A DNA stretch of 64,000 nucleotides from assembly GCF_040115645.1 (NCBI RefSeq), contig NC_089550.1, positions 2,542,001-2,606,000 on the forward strand, written 5' to 3'. Below, piece by piece: positions 50,759 to 62,511 of the stretch. The notes beneath the pieces were generated by a model. It ran no database searches, had not been told where the DNA came from, and saw only the letters and a program-made list of their open reading frames with translations. Numbering within the stretch: the first letter of the stretch is position 1; every line of letters starts with the position of its first letter. A program made the position numbers and the translations under genes. This DNA comes from Euwallacea fornicatus. Taxonomy: Eukaryota > Arthropoda > Insecta > Coleoptera > Curculionidae.

Positions 50759-52178
50759 ATGGCAGGAATTAGATGTAAGTACTTGTCCTATAGCTTCAGT
50801 GTAAGCATAAAATATCCCTTTTTAATACCATGAATCATCTCCTTTTCATACTCAAGAATCATTCTCAAGATTGAACTCTATAGTAACTGTGTGCAGTGAA
50901 CCACACATGTGACTAGCATAACATAGTTCTTAGTTAGAGCTACATGTAGACTTGTATTGTTGTGGTTACCATCTTTAAAAAATGGTATACTGTGGGAGCA
51001 CAAAAAACAGCACTTTAATTATTATGGCAAGAGTTGAACTCTTACACAGTCCAAGTTGTCGCTGAACGTTCAGACAAACAATGATTCAAAGAATTCTAAA
51101 CTATACAGTCACAATGTACACTTTTTCACTCATGTGAAGTGAAGGTTTTATAGTATGTTATGCTTTACATTTGTTTTGAGGATGATGGGGAAGAGCAATA
51201 CTTGTATATATATATATATATATATATATCTTAAATCATATTCAATGAGTGGAAAGTTATATTTATGAATAGAGGATTTCATCAGTCTATTCTAAGACCA
51301 TAACAAAATAATCTAGTTTTCTAAAAGGAGATACTCATATTTGAAAACATAAAAACTAAAATAAGTTAATACTGAATACACTTTCCTACACATCTTTGAG
51401 CTTATTCATGAAGTTCCTTTATATTAAGATAGGTTTGCCCAACTGTGTCTATGCCCACCAAAAGTCCTAGCTAAAAAATAGCATCATGTGTAAATAAAGT
51501 GAACCTTAATTTTATTATTTACTTCATATTTATTGTAAGTTCTGCATTTTTAGAAAAAATTAATCTTTTATTTACTTTTTGCACTCTTGTCCCATGACAT
51601 CATAGATACTTCTGAATATTCCATTAATCTAATAAAAATATTTCTTTTTGAATTTTCTTTCATGTCTCTCCTATACAACCACTGGATGCATACAGCGTAA
51701 GTATTAAATGTCTCAAAATTCACTGAAAAAACGTTAACAATGATCTTTCAGGTTGGTCTTGCTGGCCTTTGCAGGATCAATTGGCATGGGTTGCGTGATC
51801 TTAGCATGCTCTCTGCCGCAGTTTGGGTAAATCTAAACTTCCTTCTTCAACCACAAAAAAATTAACATCAACCATTTCAGAGCATGGTGGCCCTTTTTCG
51901 TAGTCCTCTTTTACATGCTAGCTCCCCTACCGACTCTAATGGCCCAAAGATATTCTGATCATTCAGATTCTGGAAATTCCTGTCTGGAAACTGCCATTTT
52001 CTTAACAGTGGGGATCTTAGTGTGTTCCTTTGCATTGCCCATAGTACTGGCTAGGGGGTCTGTTATTGCATGGGGCTCCTGTTGGCTTACTCTATCAGGT
52101 AATGTTATAATCTATGGAACGATATTAGGATTCTTTTTGGCCTTTGAAGCCGACGATTCTGATTATAACATGTGGTAA
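50759..52178 (+). CDS. LEPROT / Vps55-family endosomal membrane protein
   Basis: Certain exons are 51752-51826 and 51881-52178, which encode LVLLAFAGSIGMGCVILACS, WWPFFVVLFYMLAPLPTLMAQR, and the C-terminal half with WGSCWLTLSGNVIIYGTILGFF and the ending YNMW. This gives the four transmembrane segments typical of LEPROT, LEPROTL1 and Vps55. These proteins act in late-endosome sorting and reduce surface display of receptors. The N-terminus is unresolved. The exon at 50759-50774 gives MAGIR, the canonical family start, and has a perfect GTAAGT donor, but its phase (1) does not match exon 51752 (needs 2). An exon ending at 51696 (ACAGC|GTAAGT, coding MSLLYNHWMHTA from 51662) is in phase and yields a 135-aa protein. 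The gene is head to head with TER94 (524 bp between starts). Confidence 0.85.
51205..51229. repeat. (TA)n microsatellite
   Basis: About 12.5 copies of TA, in the LEPROT intron. Confidence 0.9.
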
Positions 52179-52185
52179 TAGATTA

Positions 52186-52191
52186 AATAAA
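52186..52191 (+). promoter_or_regulatory. Candidate poly(A) signal of the LEPROT-like gene
   Basis: AATAAA only 8 nt after the stop codon. It would give a very short 3' UTR, so a later site may be used instead. Confidence 0.3.
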
Positions 52192-52621
52192 ACTCATATA
52201 GCATTAAGTGTGTAATATATTATATCTGCAAAGGTGGAAGAACTGGTATCAACGCTGTATTAATGAGACACTTAACTAGGTTGGTTATATTACTCAGTAA
52301 AGACCTTTCTTTATCTCCCTGATAAATACCTTTCTGTGTCCTAAGCAAAAAAAGGGTCCTCTTCCTTTGATTAGGATTAAGGTAGTTATATGTATGTGTT
52401 TTGTATTTACCTTGAGTTATGGAAAGCAATTGTTAATTGAAGTATTATGGTTTCATACAGTGTTGATTTTTGTCAATAGTTTAAGTTTTGAATATAAAAA
52501 TTCTTATCTGTGTAATAGCAATTAATATTTAAAAGCAAATATATTTTTATGACTGATAAAAACATAGTCATTAATTCAAGCCCTCCTAGTATATCATGGA
52601 ATACTAAGTGAGTTTCCCTTG

Positions 52622-52684
52622 TATAAAAGCCGGAATCGATCCGTGTCGACGGTGTCAGGAGCGTCGCGACGCGCACTGACGTCA
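52622..52684 (+). promoter_or_regulatory. Candidate core promoter of the NACHT-WD40 gene (TATA box and CRE)
   Basis: TATAAAA at 52622-52628 is followed by a GC-richer stretch and a perfect CRE palindrome TGACGTCA at 52677-52684. It lies about 400 bp upstream of the first ATG (53079), which leaves room for a leader. Transcription start not shown. Confidence 0.35.
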
Positions 52685-53078
52685 CAGCGCCATGCCAACC
52701 TGCTTCGACGACACTCCGCTGGAAAATATTTATTTTCGTCGCTCGTCCGCGAACTAAAACAAATTTCCTGGAAGTCTCCCGTTGTAACCTAAGGAATTTA
52801 ACTAAACCGACAAAAGACGCGTTTCAGAACCCCCGAGGGTCATTCCACCACGTTGCCCCACTCGACCGCGGGTCGTCGCGGTGACCCCAAATGTCGTGTA
52901 CCAATTTAATTTCCTCCTCTCTAATAGGGGATCGGTGTAAGGGGTAAATGTTCTAGTGGTTTGTGTTCTCTAAGATTTCAATGGGAGAAATGAGTGTCTG
53001 AGTGTTGGGACATGGAGAAAAGAGTAGTCGGTGAGGGATTGGTAAGCATTGGGAGGTGGTGAAGTTATCAGGGGCGAA

Positions 53079-56000
53079 ATGGGGAATTCGTGCAGTAGCG
53101 GGCAGGCCCACAAGGATAAGGACAACATGTCCCAGAGGTCCGAGGAGTAAGTAATATACACAAACTCTCGTTTAATTCACTAGTTGATCTCATCTAAATT
53201 CAAAGTCAGTTATTTCACAAGTTGGTAAATAACTTCACAGTTTTTGTGCCACCCTATACATGTATTTAAAGTATTACACTGCGTCATGGTGCTGTTCGCA
53301 ATTTTCGCGTTTAATTTTATTCGGCCACCCATATAACCGCCCCTTGGAATTTCTGGGTTAACTAGAAGAAATACCAAATCAGTATCTGGAACTGGAAAGT
53401 TTTGTCGAAAATGAGATTTAATCTATAGCTGATATTTCCGCACAAAATGGTGGAGGTAATATGCCTCTTAATGCGGCGTCATTTTATAATTTTCAAACGC
53501 TCTCATTGACCGCTATTAAGCAACTAATTTTAATACAATCTGTCCCTGATTTTAAATAAAAATTTGTCAAAAAAAACAATGTCTGTAGGTATATTTTACA
53601 AACTCGAAAAAAGAGCATCAAGGATTGAAAAATAAGACGCCATTTTGAAATTTCGAGGCGCCACTTTTGGCAATCACTTTAAAACGAATTTGAAGGAACT
53701 GCTTATTTTAAACATACCATTATTGAAAATTAAAACCTATTCACGTAAGCAGCGAGAATCGGAGATTTTTCAAATTATTACAAACTAGCATATAGCAACT
53801 GCAAAATATGATGATGTTTTGAAATTTAGAGGTGTATCCTTTGGTCGTCATTTTAGCTAATAATATTATTAAAAATTAAAATCGAAATCAAAAAACAAAT
53901 GCCAAGTATTTTCAACTGCGTCACTTCGTTATAAAAGGAAAATGCTACGGAAAACAAGAATGAATATTAACTACATTTTCCGTTTAATAAAGACCAACCA
54001 CAATCGAAATTAAACGTGCAACACGGAAAGCTTTTATACGGGAAAATGTTCCGGTCTGACGTCACTGGACGCAACGACGACGTCACCGAGATGGTCCAGT
54101 TGACTTTTGACCTAGTTTCGCACGAAAAGCTGCCGCTGCTGCTGATGCCTTGGCGAAACTGGGACAAAGTCATTCGCCCAAGGAGATGCATCTCCATCAA
54201 ACGTTTTAATGATTTTTTTTACCCTATTTAAGGTCCGCCAGTTACCAGGTGCGGACATCGCTGCCCTCGGAGAAGCAGCAGACGCTCCTCAATCACATAA
54301 CGACGACCCCACACAGTGGGGTCATTTTAGAGCCCAGCACTGCAGGGCAGCCGCCCACTTTACAGCAATCCACGTCTAGTGGCATTAAGCCCCCGGGTGA
54401 CTTGAAGAACCCCAATTTATCGAAACTTATTAAGGGCACCTCAGGTGACCATTAAGGGAATTCTAATTTTCTTTATTGTTCCTAATAACGTATTTATAGA
54501 CTCAATGTCCATTTCGTCCCCATTGAGCCCCAAAGGGTTCGAGAAATTAACCGAAGACGTTCCGAAAGAAGTTTCGAGTCTCAATGAGAACTTGCAGCAT
54601 TTGATCATGGGAAGGATAGCTCACGCCAAAGCGTCTTTGAGGAGCAGAAAGATTGTTATTTATGTCTGCGCGGCTGATTCACAAGGTGAGTTTTACGTTA
54701 TGTTGTTGTATAATAATTATATTGCACATTATTAAACAGTTATTTCCGATGCATGCACCCAGCAGCAACCGATATAAATAAAAATTAAAAGTCATTTGGC
54801 ACGAAATTCCATTAAGTACACACAATTTTCTGGCGAGATATTTGTGGGAGTCGAGTGTGATAAATTTCATTCTGCTTTTTTGTATAATTAAGTTTGTTTT
54901 GATATTATTTCAATTCCGAAAATACCTCTTTTGATCGAAAAAAGAAGAGTTAAAAGTCATAGATCTTTTGCGAAAATACTCGGTTTTAGAGGTTGTCTGT
55001 TAAATAGTGGCAACATTGTTTTTGAATTATGTTGGAACGCACTACTGATTGCCTATATTGATTGTGGAATACTTAAACAAGCGTTGCCATTTTTTTTTCT
55101 AAGATTTCTCGTGGCATTTTCAAAGCTTTCAAAAGTACTCACCATAAATAATCGTTTTCAGCCACGCAATTTTATCTACTCTTTCTTAATTTGGTCCTGG
55201 CTCTACCATCAAAAATACATATAACTTTCAAAAGCGATTATAATCTCCTTAAAAGCCTGTTTCAGTGGGAGACGTAGAACTTGTTGCGACTACTTCCAGT
55301 TTATTCCGGCTTACTTGGCTTATTTCAGGGCTCTTTCTTGTTCTCATAAAACCTAACATACATAAAACTTATTAATCATTTTACGCAGGTTTCGAGCACT
55401 TTTATTGTTTACTAATCTGAATTAATTTACCATTATTTTGAAATTTGTGATAGTTTAAAAAAAAGGCTAATTGCGATTTTAGCGGAATCACGTAGAATGT
55501 TCGTCAAGGATAAGGTCCCAAATATAAGACTGGCCATTTCTTACCTTCTCTTTATATCAGGATTTCTACCTTTTCTTTGCAACTTACCATTTCTAACTTT
55601 ATACTATATTTATGCGTATTCTGCACCGTTTGTGAACAATTTGACCGAACATAAGTGAAGAACAAGATAAAAATGGCGACAAAAATAAAATAACAGACTG
55701 CAATTGTTATTTTGTCCTTCCTTTTTTCTCCAACTGAAATCTACTTTAGCGGCGAGGGAGACATACGAATCATCCCATAATTTACGAATTGCTCCTCATG
55801 ATTGGCTGAAGCCTTCGTATCACTATTTTTGTTGTAAAGTGATTGGCGGACTTGAATTTGAATGTCTGCGTCGTTCCCGCTATCAAGATTATTTTCTTCC
55901 AATCGTTGAAATCGTTCCTTGGGTCATAAAATTATGTGTTTTTTAATTAAGCAAATTTAGTTTATAAACTGTCTAGTTAGATTGGTTTAAATGGTTATTT

Positions 56001-59000
56001 TTGTCTTTCTTTTCCATATTCATCGATCACAAAATGGCCCTTTTCATTAATCCTCCTTCGTTTAATCAATATTCCAGACTGTGTGGTAGAAAAAGGTTCG
56101 CTTCACAATGCAGTCTATCCAACCCTGAGACAGCATTGCAGATCCAAAGGCTACGAACTACATATTGTGGATTTGCACTGGAAAACTTTGCTTGAAAAAC
56201 AGCAGGACCATGAATTCCCTGAGTTATGCATTGGAGAACTTACTAGTAAATTTCAATAACTGTTCATATACAGGATGTTCTATTTATACGTGTCCACTAC
56301 TGGAATTAAATTGGGGACACTGCTGCCATTAAATGGGAAAAAACTGGCAACTTTGAACAGATTTTCTAATCTTCATCTATCCTTTTAGAAATAGTAATGG
56401 TGGGCACATCTAAATAAGGCACCCTGTACGGCCTATTTTAATTATTATTATTATTATTATTATAAATTTTATCAGGGCAAATGGAAGTGGCTTACGTGAT
56501 CCCAGTGCTTTTCCTTAACAACTCTCTAGGGACTCAATTACTGCCCATCACTATTGAGAGCACTGACTTCAAAATGGCACTGGAGAGCAGCGAAAATCAA
56601 ACTGCTCAGGGGTTACTTAAAAAATGGCAAGAATCCTCATTATTAGAAATAAAACATTGCGCAGGATTTTCCAAAAACGTTGTTCCAAACTTAAGGAGAT
56701 TTGAGAGAACGTTGCGGTGAATAATTTTTTGCAGAGAAACCACTAGTCGAAAATAAGCCGTTTCCTTTCCAGAGTCATTTTTGTTCAAAAACGTAATGTT
56801 GGCTTAGGGCCGCTAAAAGATTTCGATATTTAATTATTTTTTATTTAAAAAAATATAATAAATGTTCAAAATAATGACCCACAACTTAGTCACATAAATT
56901 TGTTCTTTGAATCATTGAATCGCAAACCCGTTGTAAGATGTGCGGATCTTGCTTCATGAAAAGAGAGGCTGCCATCACTCTTCCTAACAGTTCCTCTTGG
57001 GTGCCTACAGGAGTTTCGTACATTAACGACTTGAAATAACCCCAGAGGAGAAAATCCAAGGGGTTTAAATCGGACTTCACCCTGGCCACCTAATAGATTC
57101 GCCTCTTCTGGTGCATCGCCAAAAAAAAAAAATTGGTCTAGATGATCCTGTATAGTACGGATAAAATGGACAAGTGTGTTGTAATATTGGAAACATATTC
57201 TATCCCGTATGCCCATAGAAACCTTTGCATTGTCCAATAGTTCAAGAAGTTCCTCTTACAGAAAATTTAGGTAGATGTTACCAGGTAGCCGAAGTGGGGA
57301 TCCAATCATTTGAAAAGTTGACATTAATACCAGCTCACATGTTAATAGCAATTTGGTTTTCACGAACTCTGATCCATGTGAAGTAAGAATTGAGATTGCC
57401 CATCTGCGGCTCAATTTTCAAAAACATCGAGTTTAGGAATGCAATTGATAAACTTATATCAAGAGACAAAAAAAGTTTGTTTCATGTTGCATTGTTTATT
57501 CTGTTTATTATTATTCTATTCACCTAAAAGTTGAATATTGAAATTTCTTGAACAAAAATGACTCGGGAGTCATTTTGGGTCATTTTTGATTAAGGGTTTC
57601 TGTGCAAAAGTTGTTCACCGCAAAATGTCTTATATCTACCTTAAGTTTAGCACGACCTTTTCGGAACACCCTGTGTAATACAATTTACTTCACAGGTATA
57701 CATTGGATAGTGACGCTCAGCCACCGTGCTACAGACTAAGGCCGATTTCCTGCCACATTCCCGGCTTTAACAAAAGTTCTCTAAAAGACCGAGAAAAGGC
57801 CTTTCAAGAGTGGGCAGATGAAATTGACAAGATGTTAGCAGTGCTAATCAACGTTTTCTCAGTGGAATTAAGAGACACATATTTGACCACTGTAGTGGAG
57901 CAGGTAAGAACCTGTGTTCTTCCTTTTTTCCAGCACTGAGTATGTTGGTGCAGGAGGTCCACAACACTGTTTTCATGAGCCAAGAGATGGCCAAAAGGTG
58001 CATTTGGATGAACCGTGTGTACACTCCCACCCCCAAAACTCCGGAAAATCCCAGTCCTGGAGAGGAGGAAGCTGTTAGGAGACTAAATGGACTGCAAAAA
58101 GATCTGCGGGATCAATTAGCTGAAAAGCACATGGTCCGCATTCAAGTTAAATATTCAGAGAGTGGTTTAAACCTGGATATTCCTGAACATAAAGAATATG
58201 TAACTACTGTAACAATGCATCTGCAAAAGCACTTGCAGGAAACTATAGACTCGATCATTGACGACCACACGAATAAGACTATGATAAGACCCAGTTACGG
58301 TATTGAGGCTGGTTTGTTTGAGGAGCTCAATCAACAGACTTATTTCTGCCAAAAAGCCTCGCAGTGCAGCATCAATAGGGAGCGCACTATCGAGGAAATT
58401 TATTCGTAAGACGTGTTATGAATTTACATATCAATAGGAATTACTTTTTTATACGCATCAGGTACATTACAAGTGATAAGTCGACGCCCTTGCTCCTCAC
58501 AGGACCAAGCGGTTGCGGAAAAACTACTCTCCTCTCCAAAATAGCAATGCAGTGTCCTGCAAAGCTACCAGAAGCATTTTTGGTGCTGAGATTTGTGGGA
58601 ATCAGCGCTCAAAGTAACACTGTAGAGCAGCTACTCAGTTCCATAACGAATCAGTGTTCTATATTGGCGCATGGACACAAGTGTTATTGTTATCATGTAT
58701 GATCTTTTTTTGTTATGTGGGTATAGAAGTTTTTAATGATGTTTTTCAGAGGGTTGAAGAATATCAAAAGGTATTGCCAAGGCTACTAAGTGCCAATAGT
58801 CTGCAACGGCCCCTGGTGATTTTTTTGGATGGATTGGATCAGGTGAGGGAGTACAGTTCGACTGATATCCAGTGGGTACCCAGTAAACTCCCAGATAATG
58901 TGAAGCTGATTATTTCAGTAGCGGAGGGTAAGTTTATTTGGTTTCATCACTCTATCTCTTTTACTTTTTGCTGAATATTTTTGTTACAAAACTTTAAACT

Positions 59001-62000
59001 TAATTAAAATAATAATCATAGATCGCGACACGAACCGTTTTGTCAATAACTTTCTTGAATTTTAAATAAATTCAAACTAACCTTAAAAAAAGAAACGCAA
59101 TTCCATTCACCATTTTAGCAGAAATTTCGTTCATTTCCTGATATTACGGGCATATTTCATGCAAATATTTTTTAAACAATTTAAATTTAGTAAAACATAT
59201 TTGAAACAAAAGTACATTTGAAAATCGAATGATTTAACTTTTTTATTATTATTTAGGAACGCAAATGCACAACGAGTTGAAATCCCACCTGCCTAACCAC
59301 AGCCACATCAGCATGCCCATACTGGGCCAAAACGAGGCCAAGAACATACTCATGTCCAGCGTAATGCAGTACAACCACAGTATCAACTCCAAAATACAAG
59401 ACTGCGTCCTGAAGTCTGTACAAGAATGCACCGTTCCGTTATACTCAAAGGTATAGAAAACAACATAGCAAAGATAGCTATTATTTACAGCGATAAACTG
59501 AATATAATAATTTCGACATTTTATCTACCCTATCCCTTTGATTTGAAATAGGTACTTGCTTGGCAAACGTCATGGTGGGCGGACAAGGACCACGAAATCC
59601 ACCCAAAGGGAAATTTACCCGATCAGCTGGACTTCATGTTGGAAGAGCTAGAAATCATATTGGGGCCCCCACAGGTCCAGCATGCATTGGCCTTAATCAC
59701 ATGCAGCAAGCACGGTGTCACCGACTCGGAAATGCTTGATTTGTTGGCATTTGATGATAGTTTCCATAGCGATACTACTTACGGTCAGTTTTAACTATCA
59801 GATTTCGTCATAAAAGGTGTCAAACTGTGCCAAAAATTTACAACCACCGTGATTTTTTTAATTTTCTGTCAATGTTATAGTTCCTTGGGCGCCAGCTTGT
59901 TTGGCTTGGCCGAGACTGTTAAAACACCTGGCCCCCTTTCTGATATGGTCCCTCACGGGGGGAGTTTTAGGCATCCAATGGAAGGATGATTTATTAAGGA
60001 AAGCGGTACTGAAGCGTTACTGTAGATTCAAAACATGGGCCCATGAAACCTTGTTCCATTATTATGAGGTAATTTTACTTGTTAAAATTGAGTTTAAAAC
60101 ATGGTATGACGATGATATTTCAGGGTAAATGGTGGCAAGAAAAGTCCCCTGACTTGCAGGGCCGGTTAGTGTCGCAAGCCAACGATCTAGGAAAATGGTA
60201 TGATCGTGATAAAGATGCTCGTTTTCACTGGTTTAATTTTGTATTATAATTTTTGCATGAATTTTTCTTCAAAAATGAACTTTGTGTGTGCATGCAAATA
60301 GTCAATAAAAGCTTTTGATGGCGATTTTGATTTTTCCTCTGTTAGACCCTGAATTGTGCCTGTAAGTATCGCACTTTGAGGTAAGTAAGAATTGGCGCAT
60401 GCAGCAGTAAAATTTAGAAAACGAATCCGCAATTGAGTCCACTCATTAATAGCTACAACCGAAGAAAACTGGACGAACTCTCTTTCCACTACTATCACCT
60501 ACACAACGACCTAGAAACCTCGAAGTATCTGACGGATATGTCTTGGATCTACGACAAGTTGTGCGGTTCCAGCGTATTCCAGATCCTCGAAGATATTAAC
60601 CTGTCCAAAATGGTCAAAACCACTTTCCTTGGAATGCTTAAAGAGTTCCTGGAAATCAACACACAAGTTCTCAATTACGACGGCAGGCAGTTCTACTCGC
60701 ACTTATACACATTCTTGCGAGGAAGGAGTAAAGAAGGCAGAGAATTGGAGTTATTTGAGGCGTGCCAGAAGCCTCCAGTACTCACACTGCTTGCTCTCAA
60801 CCGTGACGTATTAGGGGAGGAGGTATATTGTATAAATATGAGTGATTCAGTGATTAATGCCTTTTTATAGGACGCAGTTCCTCTGGCCACAAACCTAGAC
60901 ATATTAGTGAGAATCCCGAATTCCAATAGATACATTGTAACGATATCCACTAGCGACGAGAGCGTATGTGTGTGGGACGTTTTAGAGTGAGTTTATTTAA
61001 GCCAAAGTGCAGGACTATGGCCGGAACACAAAATAATATTTGACAATGTGTTTGCAGCTGTAAACAAATTAGAACGCTAAAAGGCATTCCGCATCCCACC
61101 AACCTCATCCCCATAGATGAATTTAGATGTATAGTGCTGTGCCGAAGGGAGTTGAGGATTTACAATTTGAACAGGGGCACTTTTGTGACCAAGCTCAAAG
61201 GGGTGATGAACCAAAAGATGCCTTTCTACGGGCTGCACGACAAAAACCATCTAGTGGCCCTCCATAGGAATAGGATGTATATAAATTTAATGAATTTGGA
61301 AACTGGTAAGTAATACAATTGACCAAAATGTGACAAAACAGCTACTTTTTTTCTTTTATTAATGTTAATGTGTGTTGACTGGGGATCCAGAGTATAAATC
61401 TCCACATCCCTCATTCACCATTGTTAAGAAAAACTCGTTCATCATTTCTTCATCCCATTGCGTCACACACCATTGCCACTCGTACCTCATACAATAAATA
61501 ATTCAATGCTTAAATTATTTCACTGTAATAAAATAACGAAACAAGCGAATTTTCTACTTGGGTCTCTTTTGAGATTAAATGTGCTTATCTTTACGTTAAA
61601 ACTTCATCATCCATTAATCTCTTAAATGTATGAAAATTTTGTAATTTTAGGCGACTGTGTAACAACATTCAAAGCCGGCGAAGACCGATTTCTAAACTCC
61701 CTGCTGGTCTCGGGAGACGGAAGGGTCTTGGTCTGCGGTGACGAGACGCAGAAACCCTTCCCCTTACTTGTATGGAACCTAAAATCCAAGAAGCTCCTCT
61801 ACGACCTACGTATACCTCACCATGACTTTATTACCTCCTTAAGCGCAATCACCTACGAAGGCGAGTGCTAACTAAATTAACAGCATTGAAATTAATACAC
61901 TTTTCATAGGAAGTTACGTATGTTGCGTTTGTCACGAAATCGATGACGAGAGCCCCAATTTCATCGTCGTTTACGACCTTCAAAGCGGCACTTTATTCAA

Positions 62001-62511
62001 AAAATGGAAACCTACCTGCAATACTGTCTCTTTGGAAATCAGTTCTCAAGGGGGCTGTGTGATATCTGGCCTGGAAGACGCTAGGATTTTAGTATGGGAC
62101 CTTATCACGGGTAAGAACATTGTGGTCAAAAATCCGACAATCTACAAAAATTTCACAGGCAATTGTCGCTTCTCCTTGAGTGGCCACACAGCTCCAGTAT
62201 CCAGCTTAAAATTGGACCCCACGGGGGCTTTGTGTCTGTCCTCAGACACCGAGGGACGGGACCGTTCCATCAGACTCTGGGACCTTAATAAGGGCGTTTT
62301 ACTTGCAGTATATACGCCGAATACTAAAATTACTGCTTGTGAGGTGACTAGTGGGGGGCAGCATGTCATTTTAGCCCTGCAGGGGCGCAGAGACATTGTG
62401 GTCCTCCAGTTACGGGGTCCTGGTGTAGAAGAATGTCAATTAAACGAAAAGTACGGGGATGAGGAGTATAAAGGCAAAACGTGGCAGTTGACTGACGACA
62501 CTGCCACTTAG
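53079..62511 (+). CDS. NACHT and WD40 repeat protein (NWD-type STAND NTPase)
   Basis: Nineteen exons sum to 4122 nt (1373 aa): 53079-53146, 54233-54444, 54500-54685, 56078-56245, 56476-56626, 57696-57903, 57954-58405, 58462-58696, 58750-58927, 59257-59450, 59552-59783, 59881-60068, 60124-60240, 60418-60822, 60871-60986, 61058-61305, 61651-61860, 61910-62110, 62159-62511. Order of parts: an N-myristoylation-type start (MGNSCSS); a TIR-like/DUF4062 segment (about residues 140-290, with IVIYVCAADS, YELHIVDLHW and LLKKWYTLDSD); a NACHT domain with Walker A GPSGCGKT (496-503) and Walker B LVIFLDGLD (582-590); winged-helix and helical regions; and about seven WD40 blades (SVCVWDV, LLVWNLKSK, ARILVWDLITG, SIRLWDLNKG). 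Relatives are NWD1 and NWD2; STAND ATPases oligomerise on ligand binding, the WD40 part acting as sensor. Introns 5 and 17 have GC-AG borders. The exon 13/14 junction (60240/60418) is the weakest; a strong unused donor lies at 60381. Confidence 0.87.
53147..54232 (+). other. NACHT-WD40 intron 1
   Basis: Contains an open plus-strand stretch at 54046-54231 (starting MFRSDVTGRNDD) that is GC-richer than its surroundings, carries a second TGACGTCA (about 54057-54064) plus a GACGTCAC, and stops just before the exon 2 acceptor. It could be an alternative first exon or promoter. Confidence 0.3.
54686..56077 (+). other. NACHT-WD40 intron 3
   Basis: A 1.4-kb AT-rich intron with no recognised gene. 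Confidence 0.5.
56269..56428. mobile_element. 160-bp MITE with ~30-bp terminal inverted repeats
   Basis: The left end begins TACAGGATGTTCTATTTA and the right end, read in reverse complement, begins TACAGGGTGCCTTATTTA; similarity continues for about 30 bp. Both ends carry the TA dinucleotide typical of mariner-type target sites. It lies in intron 4 of the NACHT-WD40 gene and has no coding capacity. Confidence 0.7.
56441..56462. repeat. (ATT)n microsatellite
   Basis: About seven ATT copies just upstream of exon 5 of the NACHT-WD40 gene. Confidence 0.8.
56656..57677 (-). mobile_element. Mariner-like element with decayed transposase, inside intron 5 of the NACHT-WD40 gene
   Basis: The two ends are long inverted repeats of about 140 bp: the left (56656 to about 56800) and the reverse complement of the right (about 57510-57677) share CTTAAGG, TTGCGGTGAA and AGTCATTTTTGTTCAA in the same order and spacing. 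The right end finishes GGAACACCCTGTGTA. Between them the minus strand encodes fragments of a mariner-type transposase: FQYYNTLVHFIRTIQDHLD near 57140-57195, then SDLNPLDFLLWGYFKS near 57030-57080 and PVGTQEELLGRV. A frameshift and an A-run (57121-57132) separate them, so it is dead. Removing it leaves about 48 nt of intron. Confidence 0.8.

Noticed and set aside
51696..51696. One-nucleotide microexon in the LEPROT-like gene to reconcile the MAGIR exon phase
   Set aside because: Mechanistically implausible; an alternative leader or an assembly indel is more likely.
60375..60386. Strong donor-like TTTGAG|GTAAGTAAG near 60381 in the NACHT-WD40 gene
   Set aside because: No acceptor upstream yields an exon in the right frame that joins exon 14; the simpler FNF|GTATTA to AAAACG junction keeps phase, although I remain unsure.
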